DNA of 64,000 bases from JBBDIX01 sp050486225 (GCA_050486225.1 JBJHCV010000004.1:124001-188000); one strand, 5' to 3'; positions 42,705 through 51,104 are shown, counted from the stretch's first letter. The notes: generated by a model from the letters alone, not told the origin. Numbers and translations: made by a program.

Positions 42705-44114
42705 GTGGACGACACGGCACCACTGATCGTCGTCGCCAACCGACTGCCGGTCTCGCGAACCGCCGACGGTTGGCGAGCGTCGTCGGGGGGACTGGTGACG
42801 GCGCTGCGACCCGTCGTCGAGCGCGTGGGTGGATCGTGGATCGGTTGGGACGACGACCCGGAGGGCGTGCCGTCACGCGTCGACGACCTCGCGTGCGACC
42901 TCCATCCGGTCGCCCTCACGGCCGAGGAGGTCGAGGGCTACTACCACGGGTTCTCGAACCGCACCCTGTGGCCCCTGTTCCACGACCTCGCGGCGCAACC
43001 GGTCATCGACCGTGCCCTGTGGGAGCACTACGAACGGGTCAACCGGCGATTCGCGGAGCAGGTCGTGCAGGTCGCCGCCGGGATGGACCGCACACCGGTG
43101 GTGTGGGTGCAGGACTACCACCTCATGCTCGTGCCTGCGCTGGTGCGAGCGATGGCGCCAGACCTGCCCATCGGGTTCTTCCTCCACACCCCGTTCCCCC
43201 CGCCCGAACTGATCGCTCGGCTTCCCTGGCGTGACGCCCTGCTCGGCGGCGTGCTCGCGGCCGACAGCGTCGGGTTCCACATCTCCCGGTACCGGGACAA
43301 CTTCGTGCGATCGGTCCAGCGGGTGTTCCCCAGCATCACGGCACTCGGTGACACACTCGTGCATCCTGACGGTCGTCACGTTCGGGCCGTCGCTCATCCG
43401 ATCTCGATCGACGCAGCCGAGTTCTCCGACCTGGCCCAGTCCGACGAGACGAACCGGGAGCTGGCCGGGCTCGTCGAACAGTTCGAGGGTCGCCGGGTGT
43501 TCCTCGGCATCGACCGACTCGACTACACCAAGGGCATCCGTCACCGGCTGCAGGCCATCCAGCGACTGCTCGAACGCCGTCGGGACCTTCGTCGGGACTT
43601 CGTGTTCATCCAGATCGCGGTCCCGAGCCGCGACGACGTGCAGGAGTACCGAGACCTGCGCGCCCAGGTCGAGACCGAGGTGGGGCGGATCAACGGGCGG
43701 TTCACCGAACCCGGGCACGACGTGCCCGTGCACTACCTCTACCGGGGGGTGAGTCGCGAGCGGCTCGCGGCCTACTACCGGCTCGCCGACGTGATGTGTG
43801 TCACTCCCCTCAAGGACGGCATGAACCTGGTCGCCAAGGAGTTCGTGACGGTGCAGGCCGCCGCATCGGGCGCCGGGGTCCTGTTGCTCAGCGAGTTCTG
43901 CGGGACTGCGTTCGAGTTCGGTGACGACGTCGTACGGTGCAACCCGTTCGACGTCGACGGTATGAGCCGGCTCATGGAGAGCGCACTGGAACTCGAGGAG
44001 GACGACCGGCGAGCGCGCATCCGTCGGCTGGCCGAGATCGTGCGACGCTCCGACGTGCACCGCTGGGTCGCCGACGAACTCGACTCCATCCGTGACGGGC
44101 GCGGACGCCCGTGA
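42705..44114 (+). CDS. otsA: Trehalose-6-phosphate synthase
   Basis: A 469-aa glycosyltransferase family 20 enzyme making trehalose-6-phosphate from UDP- or ADP-glucose and glucose-6-phosphate. Conserved motifs include VVANRLPVSR at the N-terminus, GGLVTAL, VWVQDYHLMLVPALVR, FFLHTPFPPPE, DRLDYTKGIRHRL (nucleotide-sugar site) and TPLKDGMNLVAKEFV. GTG start with GAGGAGG about 5 nt upstream. It overlaps otsB by GTGA. Trehalose serves as compatible solute here, in keeping with the NAGGN genes further along. Confidence 0.95.
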   Translation: MDDTAPLIVVANRLPVSRTADGWRASSGGLVTALRPVVERVGGSWIGWDDDPEGVPSRVDDLACDLHPVALTAEEVEGYYHGFSNRTLWPLFHDLAAQPVIDRALWEHYERVNRRFAEQVVQVAAGMDRTPVVWVQDYHLMLVPALVRAMAPDLPIGFFLHTPFPPPELIARLPWRDALLGGVLAADSVGFHISRYRDNFVRSVQRVFPSITALGDTLVHPDGRHVRAVAHPISIDAAEFSDLAQSDETNRELAGLVEQFEGRRVFLGIDRLDYTKGIRHRLQAIQRLLERRRDLRRDFVFIQIAVPSRDDVQEYRDLRAQVETEVGRINGRFTEPGHDVPVHYLYRGVSRERLAAYYRLADVMCVTPLKDGMNLVAKEFVTVQAAASGAGVLLLSEFCGTAFEFGDDVVRCNPFDVDGMSRLMESALELEEDDRRARIRRLAEIVRRSDVHRWVADELDSIRDGRGRP

Positions 44115-44896
44115 TGCTCCCGCACGCAGACGCCGCGGCGCTGCTGCGCGCACTGGGACCGCTCGAGCGGTGCATGGTCGTGCTGGACTTCGACGGCACC
44201 ATCTCCCCCATCGTTCCCCACCACGACGACGCGGCCCTGCACCCTCGGGCCGGTCAGGCGATCGACCGCCTGGCCGGTGTGGCGCGTGTGGTCGTCTCGT
44301 CGGGACGTGACGTCGACGACCTGCAGCGACGCGTCGGCCACCGAGATGTGGTGTTCGTGGGCGGTCATGGTGCCAGGATCGTCCACCGCGGCCAGATCCT
44401 GACAGAACTCGTCGACGAGGACACGATGACGGCGCTGCTGGACGAGGTCGAGCGCGACCTGCTGTCCGTGATCGACGGACACGAGGGGTGGGCGGTGGAA
44501 CGCAAACCCACCTCGATCGCCGTCCACCACCGTCGGGCAACCGACCTGGGTCCGCTGGCCGACGTGCGCCGAGTACTCCAGGGTCGTGCCGACGCGGCCG
44601 GGCACGTCGAGGTGCTCGAGGGCCGTGCCGTGGTGGAACTACGGGCGGCTGCGAGTGACAAGGGACGTGCCCTGACCTGGCTGCTCGAGGAGTTCGACGG
44701 CCCGACGACGCTTGCGATCGGCGACGACGTGACGGACGAGGACACGTTCCGCGTCGCGCGAGATCACGGTGGCGTCGGCGTGCTGGTGGGAGTCCCGAGG
44801 GCCACGGCGGCGTCGTTCGTCGTCGCCGACCCGGACGAGGTCGTCGACCTGCTCGACGGACTCGTCGTGGCCAGCCGTCCCGCCGTGGAGCACTGA
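44111..44896 (+). CDS. otsB: Trehalose-phosphatase
   Basis: A 261-aa HAD-family phosphatase. Motif I VVLDFDGTISPIVP lies near residues 20-33 and motif IV is TLAIGDDVTDEDTF; the conserved SDKGRALTWLL also fits OtsB. It releases free trehalose. GTG at 44111 overlaps the otsA stop; an ATG directly follows. A GGDEF-like gene follows by a 1-bp gap, suggesting a single operon. Confidence 0.92.
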   Translation: MMLPHADAAALLRALGPLERCMVVLDFDGTISPIVPHHDDAALHPRAGQAIDRLAGVARVVVSSGRDVDDLQRRVGHRDVVFVGGHGARIVHRGQILTELVDEDTMTALLDEVERDLLSVIDGHEGWAVERKPTSIAVHHRRATDLGPLADVRRVLQGRADAAGHVEVLEGRAVVELRAAASDKGRALTWLLEEFDGPTTLAIGDDVTDEDTFRVARDHGGVGVLVGVPRATAASFVVADPDEVVDLLDGLVVASRPAVEH

Positions 44897-44897
44897 C

Positions 44898-45773
44898 ATG
44901 TCGCGACCGAACGCGGAGAAGCGGGTCCACGACCTGCTGGCGACCACCACCCGCACGCTTCACGAGACGAACATGCGCGTGCTGCTGTTCGGGGTGGGTG
45001 TTCCCGTCTCCATCGCGACCCACCTGTTCATCGACGGCCAGTTCTCCTGGCTCGCCGCACCCCTCGTGTTCCTCGCGGGCCTCAGCGCGGGTACCCGGTT
45101 CGGTCTGGGAGTTCTCGTCGTCCTCGTGGTCGGACACATCGCCGTGGACGCCGTCACCCTCGGCACGCAGGCGATCCCGGGCGGGATCGTGCGCTCGGTC
45201 GTGCTCACCGGGATCATGCTCCTCGGCGCGACGGGCGCGCAGCTCGAACGGCAACGTGAGGCTGCGATGATCCGGGCGGTCCGCGAGGACCCGGTCACCG
45301 GACTGCTGAGCGTCCGGGCGTTCTACGACGAACTCGAGGCCCTGCGCAACGCTGGTCAGCCCTTCGCGATCGTGCTCGCCGACCTGCGCGGCATGCGTGC
45401 GCTCAACGAGCGCTACGGGCACCCGACGGGTACCGAGGCGATGCGCGCGCTCGCGCACGTCCTGCGCCGCAGCGCCGGCGCGGACGTACCCGCGTCACGC
45501 CTGGGCAGCGACGAACTGGCGGTCGCGCTGGTCGGTGCCGACCGGGAGCGCTGCCGCAACGTCGTGCAACGCATCGTCGAACGCCTCCACGAGGAGACGG
45601 TCGCGCTGCCGGACGGTGAGCAGTTCGAGGTCCACGCGGCGTACGGCATCGCGCGCTACCCGGAGGACGGCGACGACGAGGTCACGGTCCTACGCGCCGC
45701 CGAACGCGCCAAGGAACTCGCGAAGCAGGCAGGGCTCGACCGCGTCGGTACGGCAGACGGCGACGTCCTGTAG
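44898..45773 (+). CDS. Membrane protein with degenerate GGDEF domain
   Basis: A 291-aa protein with about four N-terminal helices (residues 25-120) and a C-terminal GGDEF-fold domain (about 130-290; DPVTGLLSVRAFYDELEAL at the start). The active-site motif reads RLGSDELAVAL instead of R-GGDEF, so Gly is Ser and Phe is Leu; di-guanylate cyclase activity is doubtful, and the domain may bind GTP or act as sensor. No inhibitory RxxD motif is seen before it. It lies one base after otsB, hinting at osmotic or trehalose-linked signalling. Confidence 0.8.
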   Translation: MSRPNAEKRVHDLLATTTRTLHETNMRVLLFGVGVPVSIATHLFIDGQFSWLAAPLVFLAGLSAGTRFGLGVLVVLVVGHIAVDAVTLGTQAIPGGIVRSVVLTGIMLLGATGAQLERQREAAMIRAVREDPVTGLLSVRAFYDELEALRNAGQPFAIVLADLRGMRALNERYGHPTGTEAMRALAHVLRRSAGADVPASRLGSDELAVALVGADRERCRNVVQRIVERLHEETVALPDGEQFEVHAAYGIARYPEDGDDEVTVLRAAERAKELAKQAGLDRVGTADGDVL

Positions 45774-45775
45774 CA

Positions 45776-45810
45776 GTTGCGATATCGTTGCGATTGCGTT
45801 CCCGTTGCGC
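45776..45810 (+). promoter_or_regulatory. Direct repeats before the toxin-antitoxin operon (candidate autoregulatory operator)
   Basis: GTTGCGAT occurs at 45776-45783 and 45787-45794, one helical turn (11 bp) apart, and a related GTTGCGC lies at 45804-45810. The 8-bp palindrome CGATATCG is embedded. The cluster sits directly before the antitoxin GTG (45822). Such repeats suit autoregulation by an Xre antitoxin. Confidence 0.5.
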
Positions 45811-45821
45811 AGGAGCCGATC

Positions 45822-46256
45822 GTGGCGACCGTGACCGACCTCGATCCACGCGATGCCGCTGCCCGACTCGTGGCCGAGCACGACGGCCCGTGGGTGATCA
45901 GGTTCGCGGAAGAACTGGAGCGGCGACTCGGCGGACGCGATCTCGACCGGATCATGCAGCGGTGGAACCTCTCACGTGCCGAGCTCGGCAGCCTGTTCGG
46001 CGTGTCCCGCCAGGCGGTCTCCCGGTGGATCGTCGGAGGCGTCCCGGCGGAGCGTGCCGAACAGGTGGCAGACGTCGCTGCGATCACCGACCTGCTCGAA
46101 CGCCACCTGAAGCGTGATCGGATCCCCGCCGTGGTGCGTCGGCGGGCACCAGCGCTCGGCGGATCGAGCCTGATCGACCTCGTCAGCGCAGGCTCCCACC
46201 GCGACGCCCTGCGACTCACGCGTGAGATGTTCACGTTCACGGACCTCCACGCGTGA
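45822..46256 (+). CDS. Antitoxin, Xre/MbcA/ParS-like
   Basis: A 144-aa protein. A helix-turn-helix-like core lies at residues 45-75 (RWNLSRAELGSLFGVSRQAVSRWIVGG). The C-terminal part (ALGGSSLIDLVSAGSHRDALRL) resembles the toxin-binding domain of MbcA/ParS-type antitoxins. GTG at 45822 with AGGAG 6 nt upstream. It overlaps the RES gene by GTGA, the normal order antitoxin then toxin for this family. It likely represses its own promoter. Confidence 0.85.
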   Translation: MATVTDLDPRDAAARLVAEHDGPWVIRFAEELERRLGGRDLDRIMQRWNLSRAELGSLFGVSRQAVSRWIVGGVPAERAEQVADVAAITDLLERHLKRDRIPAVVRRRAPALGGSSLIDLVSAGSHRDALRLTREMFTFTDLHA

Positions 46257-46789
46257 TCGACGAGACCCTGCCCGACGGCCACGAGTGGTTACGCGTCGCC
46301 GACGCCCACTGGGCCGATCCCCTCGACGCCACGTTCGCCCAGACACGCGGCGGACGGTGGAATCCCCCGGGTTCGTGGCGAACGCTGTACCTGAACGAGG
46401 ATCTCGTCACCGCACGCCTGAACATGAACCGGTTCGTGGCAGGGTGGCCCTACGAGCCCGAGGACCTCGACGAGGCCGCTGGCCCCCACCTCGCCGTCGC
46501 GACACTGCCTCGCGATCAGTCGGTCGCCGACGTGCACACGCCTCAGGGAGTCCGAGCCGTCGGGTTGACCCCGTCCTACCCGTTCGACCCGACCGGATCC
46601 CCGGTGGAGCACGAGGTCTGCCAGGCCGTCGGGCGTCGGGTGAAGGCCGCCTCCCTGCGCGGCGTGCGGTGCCGGTCCGCTCGGACACCGCAGGGCGCCG
46701 GTCGCGAACTGGCCTGGTTTCCCGCGACGACCAGGAGCCGCGCGACCCTGGTGAGACGCGTGGCCTTCACCGAGTGGTTCTGGGGGTGA
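46253..46789 (+). CDS. RES-domain toxin
   Basis: A 178-aa RES-domain protein, partner of the Xre antitoxin. In the family RES toxins degrade NAD+ by ADP-ribosyl transfer or hydrolysis. Visible elements: TRGGRWNPPGS with Arg35, TLYLNED with Tyr46, and a C-terminal region with VEHEVCQAVG. The Glu expected about eleven residues after the Tyr appears to be Asn57 (TARLNMN), a substitution that may mark a subgroup with different chemistry. GTG start, overlap GTGA. Confidence 0.82.
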   Translation: MIDETLPDGHEWLRVADAHWADPLDATFAQTRGGRWNPPGSWRTLYLNEDLVTARLNMNRFVAGWPYEPEDLDEAAGPHLAVATLPRDQSVADVHTPQGVRAVGLTPSYPFDPTGSPVEHEVCQAVGRRVKAASLRGVRCRSARTPQGAGRELAWFPATTRSRATLVRRVAFTEWFWG

Positions 46790-46840
46790 GGACGCCTCCG
46801 GGCCGAGGGCGGACCGGGAAACGCCGGCACCGCGTTCGAC

Positions 46841-47569
46841 TCAGGCGGGGATGACCAGCAGACGCCGGCACTGCGGGCACGTGCTCAACGGCGGGCCGGC
46901 GAGCAGGTCGCCGACCTCTGCCATGGGCATCTCCACCCGACACGCCGAACAGGCCTGTCCCTCGAGCCGTCCGACCGCGACACCGCCGGTGCGCGCCACG
47001 ACCTGTTCGTAGCGTGCGAGCAGTTCGGCCGGCAGGTCGGCGGCCTGGCGATCGCGCACGACACCCAGTTCCGCGAGTTCGGCCAGGATCACCGAGGCTG
47101 CGGCATCTCGTGCCGCCGTGAGTTCGACGACCCGGGACCGCTCGACCCCGAGCCGTTCGTCGAGTTCGAGCTGGCGGGTCTCGAGCACGTCGACCTTCTC
47201 CAGGATCTCCATCAGGAGTTCCTCGTGCTCGGTGATCCGGCGCTTCGTCGACTCGACCTCGGCCTCGACCGACCGCATCTGCCGCTCGTTGCTGATCGTC
47301 CCGTCGTAGAGGCGTGACTGCTCGGCGTCGCGCCGCTCGGTGAGGATCTCGACCTCGCGTTCGAGCTGCCGCTGCTGTGCGCCTGCCCGTTCGAGTTCGA
47401 CGACGGTGTCGTCGAACTCGGCCGCCAGCGCCGCGATCAGCGACTCGCACGCGTCGAGTTGCTGCTGCTCCACGAGCCCGTCCAGCAGGTACTGCTGACG
47501 ACGCACCGCGCTGTCGGTCTGCTGGAGCTCGAGCAGGAGGTCGAGATCCTCGAACGACGGCGAGGTCAC
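46841..47569 (-). CDS. Coiled-coil protein with C-terminal C4 zinc ribbon
   Basis: A 242-aa protein. Residues 5-165 form a long, charged coiled coil, and a zinc ribbon with CSAC and CPQC follows near residues 206-235. This matches the bacterial C4-type zinc ribbon family (DUF164-like), found widely in actinobacteria beside Nif3; the function is not well settled. GTG start; it lies 4 bp downstream of the Nif3-like gene on the same strand, so both are co-transcribed. Confidence 0.86.
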   Translation of the reverse strand: MTSPSFEDLDLLLELQQTDSAVRRQQYLLDGLVEQQQLDACESLIAALAAEFDDTVVELERAGAQQRQLEREVEILTERRDAEQSRLYDGTISNERQMRSVEAEVESTKRRITEHEELLMEILEKVDVLETRQLELDERLGVERSRVVELTAARDAAASVILAELAELGVVRDRQAADLPAELLARYEQVVARTGGVAVGRLEGQACSACRVEMPMAEVGDLLAGPPLSTCPQCRRLLVIPA

Positions 47570-47573
47570 GGTG

Positions 47574-48719
47574 TCAGCTCCGAGTGTCGGGCCCGTGCGC
47601 GGCCCACGGGTCGGTGAGGGTGCGAGACGCTAGCACCGCGGCCTGCAGGCCCCGCCTTCGGCCGTCGTCGGCCAGCGCGTCGACCACCCGCGGCATGGCC
47701 GCCCACTCCGTCGCGTGATGCCCGGCGTCGATGAGCGCGAGTCCCTGCTGCAGGGCGTCGAGGGCCACGTGGTGCCGCAGGTCGCCCGTCACGAGCACGT
47801 CGGCCCCGGCCGTGATCGCGGCGTCGATCGTGCTGTCTCCTGCACCTCCGACGACCGCGACGGTTGCGACGGACCGGTCACGGCTCCCGGCGGTCCGCAG
47901 GTGTGGAGCCGGCAGGTCGTCGCGGACACGCGCGGCCACAGCTCCCAGCGGCATCGATGCGGGCAGACGGCCGAGGAGTCCGATGCCGGGACGTGTCGCC
48001 GCGACCAGGGGATACACGTCGTGGGCGATCTCCTCGTACGGGTGTGCGCGGCGCATCGCCTCCAGCACGTCGTCGAGGTCCCGGGTCGCCACGACCGTCT
48101 CCACCCGGAACTCGTCGACCTGCTCGTCGCGTCCCACCTGACCCACGTACGGGTCGGCGCCCGGGCCGGGCCGGAAGGTGCCGATGCCCGCCACACGGAA
48201 CGTGCAGCGCTCGTAGTCACCGATGGCACCTGCCCCTGCCGCGCTCATCGCGTCGACGACGGCGTCGAGCGCCCCCGGTGGGACGAACACGACGACCTTC
48301 ACCGTGGACGTGGAGGCGTCCTGCGTGGTGAGTGGACGCACGTCCTCGAGTCCGAGCAGGTCGGCGACGGGCTGGCACGTGCCCGTGCCGTCCGCGGCGA
48401 CGTCGAGGTTCGTGTGCGCCGCGGCGACCGCGACGCCGGACGCCGCCGCCTGCAGGGCGAGCGCCGCGGCGGGGCTCGCCGGGGTCAGGATCGACACCGG
48501 CCGGAACAGCAGCGGGTGATGCGCCACCAGCAGGGTCGGCGGGCCATCGGCAGCCTCGGCAATCACGGCCGATGTCACGTCGAGGGACACGAGCACGCGC
48601 TCCACGGGCCAGTCGGGGTCTCCCACCTGCAGTCCGACGTTGTCCCAGGACTCGGCCCACGACGGCGGATAACGCGCATGCAGCACGTCGATCCACGTGC
48701 CGACCGTGTCGCCTGTCAA
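47574..48719 (-). CDS. Nif3-like dinuclear metal centre protein
   Basis: A 381-aa Nif3/YqfO family protein with an internal insertion domain in the middle, which is common in actinobacteria and Firmicutes. The metal-binding motifs are LLVAHHPLLFRP and, at the C-terminal side, LIDAGHHATEW. In the family the role is unclear; GTP cyclohydrolase I type 2 is a database name. I chose the TTG at 48719, with AGGAG 8 nt upstream and the family start TVGTWIDVLHARYPPSWAES; a GTG at 48746 is also open but lacks a ribosome-binding site. Confidence 0.85.
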   Translation of the reverse strand: MTGDTVGTWIDVLHARYPPSWAESWDNVGLQVGDPDWPVERVLVSLDVTSAVIAEAADGPPTLLVAHHPLLFRPVSILTPASPAAALALQAAASGVAVAAAHTNLDVAADGTGTCQPVADLLGLEDVRPLTTQDASTSTVKVVVFVPPGALDAVVDAMSAAGAGAIGDYERCTFRVAGIGTFRPGPGADPYVGQVGRDEQVDEFRVETVVATRDLDDVLEAMRRAHPYEEIAHDVYPLVAATRPGIGLLGRLPASMPLGAVAARVRDDLPAPHLRTAGSRDRSVATVAVVGGAGDSTIDAAITAGADVLVTGDLRHHVALDALQQGLALIDAGHHATEWAAMPRVVDALADDGRRRGLQAAVLASRTLTDPWAAHGPDTRS

Positions 48720-48795
48720 ACCGGTGTCTCCTGCCTCGTGGGTCACCCCGAGCCGGGCCAGCGTACGCGGAGCGTCGCTAGCATCACCGGTTCGT

Positions 48796-48811
48796 GCCCG
48801 AACGTTCGGGC
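48796..48811. repeat. 16-bp perfect palindrome at the 5' edge of tRNA-Val
   Basis: GCCCGAACGTTCGGGC is a perfect 16-bp palindrome ending four bases inside the tRNA gene. It may fold in the tRNA leader and compete with the acceptor stem, or bind a dimeric regulator. Only the symmetry is seen. Confidence 0.6.
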
Positions 48812-48881
48812 GGGTAGCTCAGTTGGCCAGAGCGCCTCGTTTACACCGAGGAGGCCGGGGGTTCGAGACCCTCCCCGCCCA
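48808..48881 (+). tRNA. tRNA-Val (anticodon TAC)
   Basis: The cloverleaf folds as acceptor GGGCGGG / CCCGCCC, D stem GCTC / GAGC, anticodon stem CCTCG / CGAGG with loop TTTACAC (anticodon TAC, reading GUA/GUG), and T arm GGGGG TTCGAGA CCCTC. The discriminator is A. No CCA is encoded. The gene stands alone. Confidence 0.96.
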
Positions 48882-48953
48882 CACACCACCACTCGTCAAC
48901 CTCGTGGGTCCGTGCGCCGGCAGACACCCGCAGGGGATCCCGTCCGTGCGTGG

Positions 48954-49982
48954 TCACGACCTCGGGTCGCGGCCGGTGAAGGCGAGCAGGCGGGTCTGTG
49001 CGTCCGTGTCGTCGTCCACGACGACCCTGGGGCCGTAGTGGCCACTGGCTCGAAGCACCTCGTCCATCGGCTCCATGCCCGCGAGCATCGCCTCCACCAG
49101 GCCCTCGTCGAGGCGCTCGTCGAGACCCACGGCACGTGCCAGGTCCCACGTGTGCAGGAGCACGTCCCCCGTGACCAGCAGGTCGATCGCCTGCTCGACG
49201 GTGAGTTCTCCGGGGGGGCCGGCGTCGAAGCGGCGCGCGGCGACCTCCGGATCGTCCAGTGCCGCCTGCAGGGTGTCGACGAACGCCGCCCACGCCTCGA
49301 CGGGATCCTGCCCGGGCGTCCTGTCGGGGAACGGGATGCCGGCCCTGCCGATGACGGAGGGAACCCAGGTGAGCAGGTGGGACACCACGTCGCGAGCCGT
49401 CCACCCCTCGCACGGCGACGGGTTCGACCAGGCAGGTGGCGGGACCTGTTCGACGCGGTCGGTGAACCGACCGGCAACCCGGCGGAACCGCTCGGCGGGC
49501 GTGTCCGCGACGGCGAGCAGGCCGTCGAGCCGGTCGAAGGTGCCCTGCATCCCCGCCTCCATGCCGGAGTGCACGTGCCCGTCACGGTGCTCCGTGCTGG
49601 TGTGACGCACGAGGGTCTGCAGTGTCGTCACGCCGTCGTGCTCGGTGAGGGTCATGGTGTTGAGGGACTCCGCCTCGGGAAACCCCTCGAACACCTCGGT
49701 CGACACGATCCGCTCCGGGTGCACGACCTCGCGGTAGGTGCCGTGCCACGCGAGTTCGGTGCCCTGCACGTCGCGAGCCACGTAGCGCCACGTACCGCCG
49801 GGACGGAGGTCGAGTTCACACGCGACCAGGGGACAGAAGTCGGGTCCCCACCAGCGCAACAGGTGGCGCGGCGTCGTGAGGGCGTCCCACACGAGCGTGC
49901 GAGGCGCCTCGAAGGCGCGGGTGATCAGGATCTCCGTGCTGGACGGCAGCGTCACCGTGGCCGATCCGTGTCGTGTCGCCAT
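48954..49982 (-). CDS. SRPBCC (AHSA1) - maleylpyruvate isomerase-like fusion protein
   Basis: A 342-aa fusion. Residues 10-155 are an AHSA1/START-like lipid-pocket domain (ILITRAFEAPRTLVWDALTTP, LLRWWGPDF, RPGGTWRYVA). Residues 170-335 look like a mycothiol-dependent maleylpyruvate isomerase / TIGR03086-type domain (SPCEGWTARDVVSHLLTWVPS, HTWDLARAVG). The second half may use mycothiol in detoxification. ATG at 49982 with AGGAG 8 nt upstream. It follows an ArsR gene by 5 bp and is probably controlled by it. Confidence 0.83.
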   Translation of the reverse strand: MATRHGSATVTLPSSTEILITRAFEAPRTLVWDALTTPRHLLRWWGPDFCPLVACELDLRPGGTWRYVARDVQGTELAWHGTYREVVHPERIVSTEVFEGFPEAESLNTMTLTEHDGVTTLQTLVRHTSTEHRDGHVHSGMEAGMQGTFDRLDGLLAVADTPAERFRRVAGRFTDRVEQVPPPAWSNPSPCEGWTARDVVSHLLTWVPSVIGRAGIPFPDRTPGQDPVEAWAAFVDTLQAALDDPEVAARRFDAGPPGELTVEQAIDLLVTGDVLLHTWDLARAVGLDERLDEGLVEAMLAGMEPMDEVLRASGHYGPRVVVDDDTDAQTRLLAFTGRDPRS

Positions 49983-49987
49983 GCCGA

Positions 49988-50338
49988 TCACTCCTGTCGC
50001 GGTGCGTGCGCGTCCGCCTGCATCCGCTGCAGGTGGTCGTCGAGGCGGTCGTGGTGCTCGTTCACTGCCGTCGTGAGCGCTCCGAGCCAGGTCTGGAGCG
50101 GCGCGAGACCCGATCGGTCCACCCGGTAGAGGCGTGCGCGCCCGACACGCCGGCAGCGCACCAGGTCGACCTCTCGGAGCACGCGGAGGTGCTTCGAGAT
50201 CAGCGGCTGGGCAAGATCCAGTCCGGCCGCCAGTTCGCTGACGGTCGCCTCGCCCGTGGCCAGCCGGTCCAGCACCGCGCGGCGCGTCCGGTCGCCGACG
50301 GCGTTGAACGCATCCGTGGTCGTTGCAGCTCGTGCCAT
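49988..50338 (-). CDS. ArsR-family transcriptional regulator (leaderless)
   Basis: A 116-aa winged-helix regulator: TRRAVLDRLATGEATVSELAAGLDLAQPLISKHLRVLREVDLV (about 18-60) is the typical ArsR helix set, followed by the wing and dimer helix. No metal-binding Cys pair is present, so it senses something other than metals or is regulated otherwise. ATG at 50338 has no Shine-Dalgarno but a strong promoter 6 nt upstream, so the mRNA probably starts at the ATG. A TTG two codons upstream is possible. It heads an operon with the fusion gene. Confidence 0.88.
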   Translation of the reverse strand: MARAATTTDAFNAVGDRTRRAVLDRLATGEATVSELAAGLDLAQPLISKHLRVLREVDLVRCRRVGRARLYRVDRSGLAPLQTWLGALTTAVNEHHDRLDDHLQRMQADAHAPRQE

Positions 50339-50344
50339 GCCCAA

Positions 50345-50372
50345 ATAGTATGCCCATATGGGGATGTGTCAA
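50345..50372 (-). promoter_or_regulatory. Leaderless promoter with an embedded palindrome
   Basis: On the minus strand TTGACA (50367-50372) and TACTAT (50345-50350) are spaced by exactly 16 bp, and the ATG of the ArsR gene is 6 nt after the -10. The spacer carries the perfect palindrome CCCATATGGG (50353-50362). Repression by the ArsR protein at its own promoter is the natural inference. Confidence 0.7.
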
Positions 50373-50399
50373 TCGCGACCCACACTCCCGGAGGCACAC

Positions 50400-51104
50400 G
50401 TGACCTTCGACGTCGGATCTGCAGAGGAGGTCGTGGCCGCGCTGTTCGCACGGCGCGACGACGGTGAACTCGCGAAGGTCCGTCGACGCCTGTCCCCCGA
50501 CGAGGAGGCATTCGGGCTGCGGATGCGCGACCTGTTCGACGTCGCGAAGGCGCACACGGACCTCGACCTCTCCGAGGTGGACCGCCTGCTCGACCACGCT
50601 GCGTACGAACCTCGGATGGCCGCGCTGTGCATCCTCGACTTCCGGGCTCGCCGACGACTCGACGACGGCCAGCGCGAGCGGTTGTACCGGACCTACCTGG
50701 ACCGCCACGACCGGATCACCACGTGGGACATGGTGGACCGGGCGGCACCGCGCGTCGTCGGGCGACACCTCGCGGGCCGGTCGGCCCAACCGCTGTTCGA
50801 CCTGGCGGAGGCGTCGGAACCCCTGCGCCGACGCACCGCGACCACCGCCACGCTGTACCACGTCCGGCACGGCAGCGACGCCGACCTCGCCGACGCCCTG
50901 TCGGTGGCCGCGCGACTGGCCGCAGATGCCGAACCGGTCGTCCACAACGCAGTCGGGACCTTCCTGAAGCACGCCGGGAACCGGGATCCCGGGGTGCTCG
51001 ACCGCTTCCTCGACGAGCACGCCGACTCCATGGCTCGCCCTGCACTGCGGCTCGCCATCGCGGGTCTCGACCCTGCGACACGCGCAGGCTGGTTGGCGAG
51101 GTGA
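50400..51104 (+). CDS. AlkD-like DNA alkylation repair protein
   Basis: A 234-aa all-helical HEAT-repeat protein of the DNA alkylation repair family. The Trp/Asp-containing active groove region appears as ITTWDMVDRAAPRVVGRHL. It removes N3- or N7-alkylpurines from DNA in characterised homologues. GTG at 50400 has GGAGG 5 nt upstream; an ATG at 50364 is in frame but lies within the ArsR promoter. It is divergent from the ArsR operon. Confidence 0.86.
   Translation: MTFDVGSAEEVVAALFARRDDGELAKVRRRLSPDEEAFGLRMRDLFDVAKAHTDLDLSEVDRLLDHAAYEPRMAALCILDFRARRRLDDGQRERLYRTYLDRHDRITTWDMVDRAAPRVVGRHLAGRSAQPLFDLAEASEPLRRRTATTATLYHVRHGSDADLADALSVAARLAADAEPVVHNAVGTFLKHAGNRDPGVLDRFLDEHADSMARPALRLAIAGLDPATRAGWLAR

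Noticed and set aside
48808..48881. tRNA-Val as an integration site
   Set aside because: No integrase, direct repeat of the tRNA 3' end or foreign-looking segment is present nearby.
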